Assembly (NCBI GenBank): GCA_963777725.1
Contig: CAVZRR010000002.1
Location: 186,001-250,000, forward strand
Length of the DNA: 64,000 nucleotides
Origin: RPQJ01 sp963777725
GTDB lineage: Bacteria > Pseudomonadota > Gammaproteobacteria > Steroidobacterales > Steroidobacteraceae
Reading direction: 5' to 3'
Position 1 is the stretch's first letter; each line of letters begins with the position of its first letter. Position numbers and translations under genes: made by a program. This document shows positions 49,122 through 59,451 of the stretch, one piece after another. The notes under the pieces are model-generated. The model was not told where the DNA came from. It searched no databases and saw nothing but the letters and a program-made list of their open reading frames with translations.

Positions 49122-49648
49122 GCCGCCGCATCGACATCGTCGCGCCGCAGATCGGGCCCGCCCGCCAGCAGGGCGCCGCCCTCGTCGTCGGCCTGATCCT
49201 GCTGCTCGTCCTGACGTTGCTCGCGATCTCGGGCATGACCACCGCGTCACTCGAACTGCAGATGGCTGGCAACGAGCAGTACCAGGAGCGTGCGTTCCAG
49301 GCGGCCGACGCCGGGATCGAGCAGGCGATGGCCACGGGCGTGTTCAACACCAACGCGCAGGTGGGCGCCTACAACAACGTGGCGGCGATCAACCCGGTCG
49401 CGGATCGTGGCACCGGGCAACAGATCGTGAACTGCCCCGATGCAGGGGCCGCCGATGGCCAGCAGTGCGAGTACTTCATGCGTTTCGACCTGCAGGCGGG
49501 CCAGACGGCCGTGCCAGGCGGCGGCTACAGCATCGGCACGGGTTTCGAGGCCTATCACTTCATCATCGACAGCTACGGTGTCGCGGATCGCGGCGCCATG
49601 TCCGAGCACCGCCAGAGCTTTTACATCGTCGGACCGGGCGGCACCTGA
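49118..49648 (+). CDS. pilX: Minor pilin PilX
   Basis: 176 residues. ARQQGAALVVGLILLLVLTL is the PilX-type N-terminal helix (no Glu at +5, as usual for this subunit), followed by SLELQMAGNEQYQERAFQAA and DAGIEQA, the most conserved PilX block. Overlaps pilW by ATGA. 27 bases separate it from the small secreted protein gene. Confidence 0.9.
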   Translation: MSRRIDIVAPQIGPARQQGAALVVGLILLLVLTLLAISGMTTASLELQMAGNEQYQERAFQAADAGIEQAMATGVFNTNAQVGAYNNVAAINPVADRGTGQQIVNCPDAGAADGQQCEYFMRFDLQAGQTAVPGGGYSIGTGFEAYHFIIDSYGVADRGAMSEHRQSFYIVGPGGT

Positions 49649-49675
49649 GCCGCGCGACGCCGAGGGGAGATGCAC

Positions 49676-50035
49676 ATGAACCGAATTTCATCAGTCGCCG
49701 CCGTCATCGCGCTCGCATTCACTGCGACGGCCGCCAGCGCCGCGCCGTTCGGCGCCCTGGACGAGTGCCTCGAGGTCGGCATCGAACTGTCCAGCCTGCC
49801 CGGCAGCGTGCCAGGCCAGCTGGCCGTCACGCCTTGCGCCGATTGCGCGCCGGTATTGCTGAATCTCGACCGGAACACCGGCTTCTACGTGGGCGAGCAC
49901 GCCGTCTCGCTGGCCTTGCTCCGGCAGTACGCTCAGCGCGCCGGCCGCGAGACCCGTGCCTGCCACGACAAGGAGGGCAATGTGACCCGCCTCATCGTGA
50001 CCGGCACGCTCGACGCCGCAGACCGCAATCCGTGA
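49676..50035 (+). CDS. Small secreted protein between pilX and pilY1, unknown function
   Basis: 119 residues with a clear signal peptide (MNRISSVAAVIALAFTATA, cleavage near SAA). I do not recognise the family. The mature part has an early Cys (LDECLEVG), a CADC pair and a late Cys (RACHDKEGN), so disulfides are likely. ATG 49676 has a GAGGGGAG ribosome site at good distance; the ATG two codons earlier overlaps that site. Its place inside the minor-pilin operon suggests a periplasmic role in pilus or PilY1 assembly, which is inference. Confidence 0.75.
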   Translation: MNRISSVAAVIALAFTATAASAAPFGALDECLEVGIELSSLPGSVPGQLAVTPCADCAPVLLNLDRNTGFYVGEHAVSLALLRQYAQRAGRETRACHDKEGNVTRLIVTGTLDAADRNP

Positions 50036-50088
50036 ACCCCGCGCATCGAACGATGGCGCAGGCAACCGCACAGGACCAGGGTGATCGC

Positions 50089-53000
50089 ATGACGACCAAC
50101 ACCGCTCGAACGCTGCTCACGGCCGCCCTCGCAGCAGCCACGCTGACGCTCGGCATGACCGTCCACGCCGACGACACCGAACTGCTGGCGGGCCCGACCG
50201 TGACGCCCCCGACCAACCGTCCGAACATCCTGTTCATCCTGGACACGTCGGGCAGCATGGACTCGCAGGTCACCGGCGTGTACGACCCCGCGGTCACCTA
50301 TGCAGGCGCGTGCACCGACGACAAGATCTATTGGCGGCGGGACTCGGGCGCCGCGCCGGCCTGCACGACCGACCAGTGGGTGTACCGCGATGCATTCAAG
50401 TGCAATGCGGCCATGCCCGACTTGAACGCCCGGGGTCGGACGACCTCGACACTGCGTTCCGCGCAATGGCGGATTCGCGCGCCGGGCAACCCGAACCGCT
50501 GGGAGAACATCCGCACCGATCAGCACGCGGCCCCGAACTGGGTCGAATGCCGCAATGACCGTGGTGTGCACGGCGATGGCGTCGACACCACGAAGCTGCG
50601 CGCAGCAAACAACACGTCTTCGAGTCCCTCTCGCGGGCCCTGGAACTCCTCCTCGGGCAACGAGATCGACTGGTCGTCGAACAACACCGACCGCAACTAC
50701 CTCTTTTACACGGCCAATTACCTGAACTGGTATTACGGCCCGACCGGCGTCAGTACCCGAATCGCGGTCATGAAGACCGTGTTGAACCAGGTGCTCGACG
50801 GATTGGACGGCGTTAACGCCGGCCTGATGCGGTACAGCAATAACGCGGGCGAAAGCGGCGATCCGTACGACCAGCGTGCTCGTGGCGGCATGGTCGTCAA
50901 CGAGATGCAGCCGATCGAGACCAACCGGGCTGCGATGAAGGCGTCGATCAATTCGTGGAATGCCTGGGGCATGACTCCGCTGTCGGAGACCCTGTACGAG
51001 GCCACGCAGTACCTGCGCGGCGGCGCCGTCGTTTTCGGCAACAGTTCGCGGCTGAGCCCGAACAGCGGCGATGCATTCCCGAGCGTCGCGGCATCGCGCC
51101 AGGCGGGTAACAGCAACCTCTACGACTCACCGCTGGATCTCAACTGCCAGAAGACCTATATCGTTTTCCTGACGGACGGCCTGCCGACCTCGGACAACGA
51201 GGCGGACACGGCGATCCAGTCCCTGACCGGCGCAACCTGCAGCGGCACCGGCAACGGCCGCTGCCTGGAGGAACTCTCGGGTTACCTGTACTCGACGGAC
51301 CATCGCGCCGACGTGGCCGGGCAGCAGAACGTCACGAGCTACTGGATCGGCTTCGGTGACATCTCCTCCGGCGCAACGCTGCTCGAACGCACGGCATCTG
51401 CCGGCGGTGGCCGGTTCTATGGCGCGGCCGACACGCCGCAGTTGATCGACGCGCTGACGGCGATTATCGAGTCGATCAGCAATGACTCGACGTCGTTCAC
51501 GTCGCCGACGGTGGCCGTGAACGCGTTCAACCGCACACAGAACCTGAACGACTTGTACATCTCGGTGTTCCGCCCGGGTTCGACGTACCGGTGGCTGGGC
51601 AACTTCAAGAAGTACCGGATCCGCCCCGACGGCGTGATCGTCGACTCCAACAACGTTCCGGCTGTCGAGGCGGCGACGGGCTTCTTCTCGCAGAATGCGC
51701 AGAGCTTCTGGTCGACCGTGATCGACGGTCGCGAAGCGGAGAAGGGTGGCGCGGCCAGCAAGCTGACGAATCCGGCCGGCCGCACGATCTACTCGAACCT
51801 GACGACCGACTCGGGTGTCCTCTCGGAGGAGTTGTCGGAGCTCAAGGACCCCACCAATCTGCTGCTCGCGAACTCGTTGCTGCTCGAAGTCGCCTCGGCC
51901 ACTCCAGTGACTGGCCGGCCGCCCGTGACCGAGCTGGTCGACTGGGCCTATGGTATCGACGTCTACGACGCGGACGGCGACGGGGACGACACCGACGCGC
52001 GCGCCGACATGGGCGACCCGCTGCACTCGCGGCCGGGCGCGGTGATCTACGGCGGTCCGGCCAGCAATCCGGATCTCACGCTGTACGCGACGACGAACGA
52101 CGGCGTTCTGCACGCGATCGACGCCACGGCCAACCTGACCAACACGACCGTGGGCGGGACGGAGCGCTGGGCCTTCATGCCGCGGCAGCTACTCGATCGC
52201 ATCGAGAGGCTCGCCGACGAGACCCCCGTGCCGGATCGCGGCTACGGTCTCGATAGCAGTGTCGAAGTGCTGCGGCTCGACCGCAACGGCAACGGCACGA
52301 TCGAGCCGAACGGCACCGACATCGACAGCAGCGGCACGGTCGAGGACGACGAGAAGGATCGCGTCTACCTGTTCTTCGGCATGCGCCGCGGCGGCAGCCA
52401 CTACTACGCGCTCGACGTCACGAACCGCAACGCGCCGAAGCTGCTGTGGCGCATCGGCGAGAACGACGCATCGATCTCGATCACGGATCCGGAGTTCCTG
52501 CCCGGCGTCGGCCAGACCTGGTCCGCGCCGACGATCGCCCGGGTCAACGTGTCCGGCCACAGCTTCACCGACAATCCGGACAAGTTCGTGCTGATCTTCG
52601 GTGGCGGCTACGACACGACGCAGGACCAGATCCCCTACCAGGTGGACGGCGTCGGCAACCGCGTCTACATGGTCGACGCGATCAGCGGCGAGTTGTTGTG
52701 GCGGGCTGGCCCGACGGCGGACACCGGCGCCGACCTGAAGCTTGCCAAGATGACCAACTCGATTCCGGGTGAAGTCCGCGTGGCGGACCTCACGGGCGAC
52801 GGCTTCGCAGACCGCATGTATGCCGCCGACCTCGGTGGACGGGTCTGGCGATTCGACATCTTCAACGGTCAGGCTCCTTCGTCGCTGGTCACGGGTGGTG
52901 TATTCGCCTCGCTCGGGGTAGGCGACAGCGCCACCAAGCCGGACGCCAGCAACCGGCGCTTCTTCTATGCACCGGACGTGGCCCTGCTCAAGAACGGATC

Positions 53001-53662
53001 GCAGAACTGGGTCAATATCGCCATCGGGTCGGGCCACCGCGAGTTGCCGGTGACCGATACGACGGTCGTCAACCGTTTCTACAGCCTGCGCGACTACAAC
53101 GTGTTCACGCCATTGACCTCGGCCCAGTACAAGTCCAGTTGCGTGAGCGAGACGCCGCCCTGCCACCAGATCATCACCGACGCGGATCCGGTGGATGTGA
53201 CCACCGACGTCAACGCGACGATTCCCGCCTCCGGGCCAGGCTGGAAGCTGACGCTGGTGCGCAACGGCGAGAAGGCGCTGGCGGAGTCGCGGACGTTCCA
53301 GAACAAGCTCTACTTCACGACGTTCGTGCCCACGCTGGTCAGCAGCGACCCGGCCACCTGCTCGAGCCGGTTCGGCATCAATCGACTGTACGTCGTCGAC
53401 GCGGCGACTGCAGATCCGGTCGAGAACTTCGACACGAGCGTGGCCGGCGCGACGGACGCCAGCGACCGTTCGAAGGAACTGGCCCAGCGCGGCACGATTG
53501 CGCCGGAGGCGATCTTCGTCTTCCCGACGCCGGATGCCAATCCCGGGCAACCCCAATCCGCCCGCCGTGCCGCCGATCTGCCTGGTCGGCCTCGAGAGCT
53601 GCGGCACGGGCCTGCTGAACCCGCCGGTCCGCACCTACTGGCAACAGCGGGGCACCAACTGA
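50089..53662 (+). CDS. pilY1: Type IV pilus tip adhesin/assembly factor PilY1 (frame interrupted near 3' end)
   Basis: About 1190 residues after repair. A signal peptide (LLTAALAAATLTLGMTVHA) leads to a von Willebrand A domain with MIDAS DTSGS at Asp52. The C-terminal half is the PilY1 beta-propeller (LYATTNDGVLHAID, WAFMPRQLLDRI, YALDVTNRNAPKLLWR, GGGYDTTQDQ). EF-hand-like acidic loops occur near 626 (DADGDGDDTD) and 731 (DRNGNGTIEP, then DIDSSGTVEDDE). The frame breaks at 53545-53547 (one extra G); in the +1 frame the protein ends NPPVRTYWQQRGTN at TGA 53662, a normal PilY1 ending. Confidence 0.9.
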
Positions 53663-53669
53663 CGCGACG

Positions 53670-53700
53670 CCGGCGGGCCGCCTTCACGGCGGCCCGCCGG
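53670..53700 (+). terminator. Strong hairpin between pilY1 and pilE
   Basis: CCGGCGGGCCGCC (53670-53682) pairs perfectly with GGCGGCCCGCCGG (53688-53700) across a 5-base loop. There is no U-tract (ACCCGCACTTACGG follows), so it may be a Rho-dependent stop, an mRNA-stability element, or an attenuator separating the pilY1 message from pilE. Confidence 0.55.
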
Positions 53701-53723
53701 ACCCGCACTTACGGAGCGAACGG

Positions 53724-54137
53724 ATGAAGCCGAAATCTGCAGGCATGACCCTGATCGAGTTGATGATCGTCGTGGCCATCGTGGCGCTGCTCGCCTCGAT
53801 TGCCGTGCCGAGCTACCGCCAGTACGTGCTGCGCGCGAACCGCACCGAGGCGACGACGGCACTGCTGCAGCTCGCGGCCGCCCAGGAGAAGTTCTACCTG
53901 CAGAACAACACCTATGCGGGCAACGCGCTGATCGACGACGCCCCCCCGGCAGGCCTCGGCCTCGCTGCCACGACCGAGCGCGGTCACTACACCGTGGCGA
54001 TCACGGCCGCGGACGCCGCCGGATTCAGCGCAACCGCCACCGCCGCCGGCGCACAGGCCGCGGACTCCACCTGCGCCACATTTACGATCAACCAGGCCGG
54101 CGCGCGGACGGCGACGTCCACAAAATGCTGGCAGTGA
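53724..54137 (+). CDS. pilE: Type IV pilin PilE-like
   Basis: 137 residues. Prepilin site MKPKSAG-MTLIELMIVVAIV, with Met at +1 and Glu at +5, then a curved helix ending SIAVPSYRQYVLRANRTEA. AQEKFYLQNNTYAG and two C-terminal cysteines (DSTCATF and TKCWQ) form the usual disulfide loop. It ends the minor-pilin operon and faces ispH with 7 bases between stops. PilE of this operon type is a minor subunit, not necessarily the major pilin. Confidence 0.9.
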   Translation: MKPKSAGMTLIELMIVVAIVALLASIAVPSYRQYVLRANRTEATTALLQLAAAQEKFYLQNNTYAGNALIDDAPPAGLGLAATTERGHYTVAITAADAAGFSATATAAGAQAADSTCATFTINQAGARTATSTKCWQ

Positions 54138-54144
54138 CGCCTCG

Positions 54145-55092
54145 CTAGGGCGCGACGCCGCCGCGCAGCTCGCGCGGCAGCGCAAAGACGACGCTCTCTT
54201 CGCGCCCGACGATTTCTTCGGCGCCCTGCCCGCCCCACTCCCGGAGCCGAGCCACGACGCGCTGCACGAGCAGCTCGGGAGCCGAGGCACCCGCCGTCAC
54301 CCCGACTGATTCCACTCCCGTGAACCACTCGGGCCGCAGGTCGTCCGGACCATCGACCAGGTAGCCCCGTTTGCCGACCTTCTCGGCGATCTCGCGCAGC
54401 CGGTTCGAGTTCGAGCTGCTCTGCGACCCCACCACGACGACGACGTCGCAGTCCTCGACCAGCTTCTTGACGGCGTCCTGCCGGTTCTGCGTCGCGTAGC
54501 AGATGTCTTCCTTGCGCGGCGTCAACAGGGTCGGGAAGCGTCGCTGCAGCGCCGCGAGCACCTCGGCCGTGTCGTCCACCGACAGCGTCGTCTGCGTCAC
54601 CACGCCGACGCTCTCGGGATCCCGCACTTCGAGTTGCTCGACGTCCGCGACATCCTCGACGAGACAGATGCGCCCGCCGAGCGACGCATCGAACTGGCCC
54701 ATCGTGCCCTCGACCTCCGGGTGGCCCTCGTGGCCGATCAGGATCACGTCGCGGCCCTCGCGCGCGTAGCGCGTGACTTCCATGTGCACCTTGGTCACCA
54801 GCGGGCAGGTCGCGTCGAACACGCGCAGGCCGCGGCGCCGCGCCTCGCCCTGCACGGCCTTCGAGACGCCGTGCGCGCTGAAGATCACCGTGGCGTCGGC
54901 CGGCACCTCGTCGAGTTCCTCGACGAACACCGCCCCGAGGCTGCGCAACCGGTCGACCACGAACTTGTTGTGCACGACCTCGTGGCGCACGTAGATCGGC
55001 GCGCCGAAGAGCTCGATGGCGCGCTCGACGATGTCGATGGCGCGGTCCACGCCGGCGCAGAAGCCGCGGGGGTTGGCGAGCAGGATCTTCAT
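54145..55092 (-). CDS. ispH: 4-hydroxy-3-methylbut-2-enyl diphosphate reductase
   Basis: Fe-S enzyme of the last MEP-pathway step, making IPP and DMAPP. 315 residues. Cluster cysteines are in ANPRGFCAGVDRAI, FDATCPLVTKVH and EDICYATQNRQ. The substrate-binding segments HEVVHN and GHEGHPEVEGT are present. The ATG overlaps the lspA stop. Last gene of the murJ-ribF-ileS-lspA-ispH operon. Confidence 0.97.
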   Translation of the reverse strand: MKILLANPRGFCAGVDRAIDIVERAIELFGAPIYVRHEVVHNKFVVDRLRSLGAVFVEELDEVPADATVIFSAHGVSKAVQGEARRRGLRVFDATCPLVTKVHMEVTRYAREGRDVILIGHEGHPEVEGTMGQFDASLGGRICLVEDVADVEQLEVRDPESVGVVTQTTLSVDDTAEVLAALQRRFPTLLTPRKEDICYATQNRQDAVKKLVEDCDVVVVVGSQSSSNSNRLREIAEKVGKRGYLVDGPDDLRPEWFTGVESVGVTAGASAPELLVQRVVARLREWGGQGAEEIVGREESVVFALPRELRGGVAP

Positions 55093-55619
55093 GGCTGGCG
55101 CTTCTCGCGGAACGCGTCGACGATCAGCAGCACGGCGCCCACGGTGATCGCGCTGTCCGCCACGTTGAAGGCCGGGAAATACGCCGCGCCCCAATGGGCG
55201 TGGATGAAGTCGATCACGTAACCGTGCACGATCCGGTCGATGACGTTGCCGAGCGCGCCGCCCAGGATCAGGGCCAGCGCGAGCGGCAGCAGCTTCTCGC
55301 CGCGCGGCGTGCGCCAGATCCACACCAGCAGCATGACGCTGACGGCCCCGGCGAGCCCGATGAAGAACCAGCGCTGCCAGCCCGACGCGCCCGCGAGCAT
55401 GCTGAACGCGGCCCCGGTGTTGTGCAGCAGCGTGAAGTCGAGCACCGGCAGCACCTCGACGCGCTCGTAGAGGTCGAGGAAGCGCGTGACGAGGAACTTC
55501 GTGGCCTGGTCGAGCGCGATGACCAGCAGCGACAGCCACAGCCAGGCCGCCGAGTGCGTCCGCTGCACCGGGGGCGGCACGGGGACCGTCAGCGGGATCG
55601 GTTGCTCTTCGTTGGCCAT
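55089..55619 (-). CDS. lspA: Lipoprotein signal peptidase (signal peptidase II)
   Basis: Aspartyl protease of the inner membrane that removes prolipoprotein signal peptides. 176 residues from ATG 55619, one base after the ileS stop. Four hydrophobic helices are visible. Catalytic Asp residues sit in GNVIDRIVHGYVIDFI and FNVADSAITVG, and LDQATKFLV is the first-helix signature. The N-terminus is about 15 residues longer than usual and Pro-rich. Confidence 0.95.
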   Translation of the reverse strand: MANEEQPIPLTVPVPPPVQRTHSAAWLWLSLLVIALDQATKFLVTRFLDLYERVEVLPVLDFTLLHNTGAAFSMLAGASGWQRWFFIGLAGAVSVMLLVWIWRTPRGEKLLPLALALILGGALGNVIDRIVHGYVIDFIHAHWGAAYFPAFNVADSAITVGAVLLIVDAFREKRQP

Positions 55620-55620
55620 C

Positions 55621-58444
55621 TCAGGCAAATCGCCTCGTCTCGCCGGCGCCGTCGAGATTGACCACGCAGCGGCCGCAGAGTTCGGGGTGCGCCGCGACCG
55701 AGCCGACGTCGTCACGCTTGTGCCAGCAACGGACGCACTTGGCCGCGGTGGACGGCCGCACCCGCACCCACAAGGTCGCCTCGCCGTCGGTGGTCGCGGG
55801 AACGGCCTCGGCTGGCCGAGCCTCGGCCGCGTGAACGCGCGCTTCGGACGTGATCATCACGAAGCGCAGTTCCTCACCCAGTGCTTCCAGCGGCGCGCGC
55901 AGCTCCGGCGCGGCATACAGGTCCACGACCGCGTCGAGCGGCGCGCCGATCTGCCCGGCGACCCGCAGCCGCTCGAGTTCGCGCAGCACGGCGCCGCGCG
56001 CTTCGAGCAATGCCGGCCAGTTGACCAGCGTCGCCGTCTCGGCGACGGTCGGCAGCGTGCTCCAGGTCGAGAAGAACACGGACTCGGGCCGCTCGCCCGG
56101 CATGTGCCGCCAGATCTCCTCGGCCGTGAACGACAGGATCGGCGCGAGCCAGCGCACCATCGCCTCGACGATCGCCTGCATCGCGGTCTGCGCCGAGCGG
56201 CGCGGCAGGCCGCGCGCGGGCGTCGTGTACAGCCGGTCCTTGATCACGTCGAGGTAGAAGCCGCCCAGGTCCACGACGCAGAAGTTGTGCACCTTCTGGT
56301 AGATCAGGTGGAAGTCGTAGTTGCGGTAGGCCGCCACCAGCTCGTCCTGCAGGTCGCGCGTGCGCGCGATCGCCCAGCGGTCGAGCTCGACCATCTCCGA
56401 CACCGGCACCGCGTCCTGCGCGGCATCGAAACCGGCGAGGTTGCCGAGCAGGAAGCGCGCGGTATTGCGAATGCGCCGGTACGAATCGGACATCCGCTTC
56501 AGGATCTCGTCCGACACGCTGATCTCGTTCGCGTAGTCGGTCGACGCGACCCACAGGCGCAGCACGTCGGCGCCGAGCGTGCTCACCACCTTCTGCGGCA
56601 GCACGACGTTGCCGAGCGACTTCGACATCTTGCGGCCCTTGTCGTCCACCGTGAAGCCGTGCGTCAGCACGGCCTTGTACGGCGCGTGGCCCTTCTGCGC
56701 CACGGACGTGAGCAGCGAGCTGTGGAACCAGCCGCGGTGCTGGTCCGAGCCCTCGAGGTAGAGATCGGCGGGGTTCAGCACCTCGGGCCGCAGGCGGGTG
56801 ACGCAGTGGTGCGAGACGCCCGAATCCACCCAGACATCCATGATGTCCGGCACTTTCTCGTAGTGTTCCGCCTCGGCGCCGAGCAACTCACTCGAATCGA
56901 GGTCGAACCAGGCGTCGATGCCGCCCTGCTCCACGAGCTCCGCGACCCGCTCGACGAGCTCGGGCGTGCGCGGGTGCAGTTCCCCGCGTCTCGCGGTGCG
57001 TGAACAGCGCCAGCGGCACGCCCCAGCGGCGCTGCCGCGAGATGCACCAGTCGGGCCGGCCGGCGATCATGCCGGTGATGCGCTGCTCGCCCCAGTCGGG
57101 CATCCAGCGCACCTTGCGGATTTCCTCGAGCGCGGCGGCACGCAGGCCCGCCTGCTCCATGCTGATGAACCACTGCGGCGTCGCGCGGAAGATCACCGGC
57201 GACTTGTGCCGCCAGCAGTGCGGGTAGCTGTGACGGAACGGCTCGTGGTGCAGCAGCGCGCCACGCTCGCCGAGCACCTCGACGACGTGCTTGTTCGCGT
57301 CGAACACCTTCTCGCCGGCGAAGATCGGCGTCGACGCCAGGAATCGCCCGTCGCCACCCACCGGGTTGTCGACGGCGAGGCCGTAGCGCTGGCCGATCAC
57401 GAAATCCTCCTGGCCGTGGCCAGGCGCAGTGTGCACCGCACCCGTGCCGCTCTCGAGCGTCACGTGGTCGCCGAGGATCACCGGCACTTCGCGCTCGTAG
57501 AACGGGTGGCGCAGCGAAAGGCCCTCGAGCGCGGCCCCCTTGACCCGGGCGATCTCGCGCTGCTGCGTAGCGCCGACACGTTTCAGCACCGACTCGGCCA
57601 GCTCGCTCGCGAGCACCAGCAGCTCGGCGCCGTCGGCCGATTCGACGGCCAGCAGCGAATAATCGAACTCGGGGTGCAGCGCGACCGCCTGGTTCGCGGG
57701 CAGCGTCCAGGGCGTCGTGGTCCAGATCGCGATACTCGCGCGGCCCGGGGGCAATGCACCGAGCCCGCAACGCCGCCCGAGATCCGCGCGATCGACGACC
57801 TCGAAGCGCACGTCGATCGACGGCGAGGTGCGTTCCTCGTACTCGACCTCCGCCTCGGCCAGCGCGGAGCGGCAGTCGAGGCACCAGTGCACCGGCTTGT
57901 AGCCCTTGTACAGGTGTCCGTTGCGGATGATCTGCGCGAACGCGCGCAGCTGCTCAGCCTCGTAGCGCGGCTGCAGCGTCAGGTACGGATTCGCCCAGTC
58001 GCCCATGACGCCGAGGCGAATGAAGTCGCGCCGCTGCACGTCGACCTGCTCGGTCGCGTACTCGCGGCAGGCCTGCCGGAACGCCTTCGCATCGAGCTGC
58101 CGCGTTTCCTTGCCGCCCGCCTTCTCGACCTGGTGCTCGATCGGCAGGCCGTGGCAATCCCAGCCCGGCACGTACGGCGCGTCGTGGCCGTCGAGCGTGC
58201 GCGACTTGACGATGATGTCCTTCAACACCTTGTTGACGGCGTGGCCGATGTGGATCGCGCCGTTCGCGTACGGCGGGCCGTCGTGCAGGATGAACGGCGG
58301 CCGCCCCCGCGCGATCTCGCGCAGCTTCGCGTAGGTACCGTGCGCCTCCCACCAGGCCAGCATCTCCGGCTCGCGACGGGCGAGGTCTGCCTTCATCGGG
58401 AAGGCCGTCTCGGGCAGGTTGACGGTGTGCTTGTAGTCGGCCAT
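55621..58444 (-). CDS. ileS: Isoleucyl-tRNA synthetase (frame interrupted)
   Basis: Essential class I synthetase of about 940 residues after repair. The N-terminal frame has the HIGH-type motif in PPYANGAIHIGH, WDCHGLPIE, and CISRQRRWGVPLALF up to THRET. The C-terminal frame resumes at GELHPRTPELVERVAELVEQ and carries GGIDAWFDLDSSELLG, the KMSKS loop GRKMSKSLGN, and the zinc-binding tail CVRCWHKRDDV...CGRCVVNL. The shift is one extra base at about 56985-56987. No other ileS is in the window, so an authentic disruption would probably be lethal; sequence error is far more likely. Confidence 0.93.
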
Positions 58445-58457
58445 TCGGAAGTGGATG

Positions 58458-58480
58458 GGGGATAGGGGATGGGGGATAGT
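58458..58480. repeat. GGGGATA heptamer repeat, copy 3 (single arm)
   Basis: GGGGATA, GGGGATG, GGGGATA and GT, preceded by a partial GGATG, lies between ribF and ileS in the same operon. Only the left arm is present; the following GAACCGGAGATTC is unlike the core after copies 1 and 2, and no inverted arm follows. It is 14 bases upstream of the ileS ATG, and on the mRNA of that operon it appears as the C-rich strand. Confidence 0.85.
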
Positions 58481-58522
58481 GAACCGGAGATTCTTACCGA
58501 ATTTTCCTTTTTGTTCCAGCAG

Positions 58523-59449
58523 TTACGCGCCGAGGACGGCGCGGGCGGCCGCGGCGTCGCGATGCATTTGCGCCACCAGCGCTGCCAGCGATGGAAACTT
58601 CTGCTCGTCCCGCAACCGGGCGACGAAATCGACGTGGAGATAGCGGCCGTAGAGGCTGCCGTCGTAGTCGAACAGGTGCACTTCGAGCAACGGGTCCGTG
58701 CCATTCACGGTGGGGCGGGTGCCGAGGCTGACGACCGCCGGGTGATCCACCAGCCCGGCGCCGCTGACCCGGACGGCAAAAATGCCCCACAGCGGCACGA
58801 CCTTGCGGTGCAATGCGAGGTTAGCCGTCGGGTAGCCCAGCGTGCGGCCCAGTTTCTTGCCCATCCTGACGCGCCCGGCCATCCGGTAGGGGCGCCCGAG
58901 CAGGCGCGTCGCACGATCGAGGTCGCCGCGGTTCAGCGCCTCGCGCACCAGCGAGCTGCTGACTCGCTCGCCCTCGAGCAGGAACTGGCCCACCTCCTCG
59001 ACCGTGAACCCGTGCCGCACGCCGGCTGCGCTCAGCGTTTCGACCGTACCTTCGCGGCGCCGCGCGAAGTGAAAGTCGTGCCCGACCACGATGTGACGCG
59101 CGCCAAGGCCCTCCACCAGCAGGCGATCGACGAACTCGTCGGCGCCCATGCCGCGCATCTTCGCGTCGAAGCGCAGCACGACCACGCGATCCACGCCATA
59201 CAGCGCCAGCGCTGCGAGCTTTTCGCGCAGCCGCGTCAGGCGGGACGGTGCCGCGGCGCCTTCGAAGAACTCCCGCGGCGTCGGCTCGAATGTGACCACC
59301 ACCGCCGGCACGCCCAGTTCGGCCGCCTTGGTGCGCACGGCCGTGATCATGTGCTGGTGCCCGCGATGCACGCCGTCGTAATTGCCGATCGTCACGACGC
59401 AGCCGCGGTGCCGCTCGCGAAGGTTGTGTATGCCGCGGATCAGCTCCAT
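58523..59449 (-). CDS. ribF: Bifunctional riboflavin kinase / FAD synthetase
   Basis: Makes FMN and then FAD from riboflavin. 308 residues. The N-terminal FAD-synthetase domain has IGNYDGVHRGHQ and VGHDFHFARRREG. The C-terminal kinase domain has GRTLGYPTANLAL and PAVVSLGTRPTVNG. ATG 59449 lies 2 bases after the murJ stop. 78 bases separate it from ileS and contain heptamer repeat copy 3. Confidence 0.95.
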   Translation of the reverse strand: MELIRGIHNLRERHRGCVVTIGNYDGVHRGHQHMITAVRTKAAELGVPAVVVTFEPTPREFFEGAAAPSRLTRLREKLAALALYGVDRVVVLRFDAKMRGMGADEFVDRLLVEGLGARHIVVGHDFHFARRREGTVETLSAAGVRHGFTVEEVGQFLLEGERVSSSLVREALNRGDLDRATRLLGRPYRMAGRVRMGKKLGRTLGYPTANLALHRKVVPLWGIFAVRVSGAGLVDHPAVVSLGTRPTVNGTDPLLEVHLFDYDGSLYGRYLHVDFVARLRDEQKFPSLAALVAQMHRDAAAARAVLGA

Positions 59450-59451
59450 CG

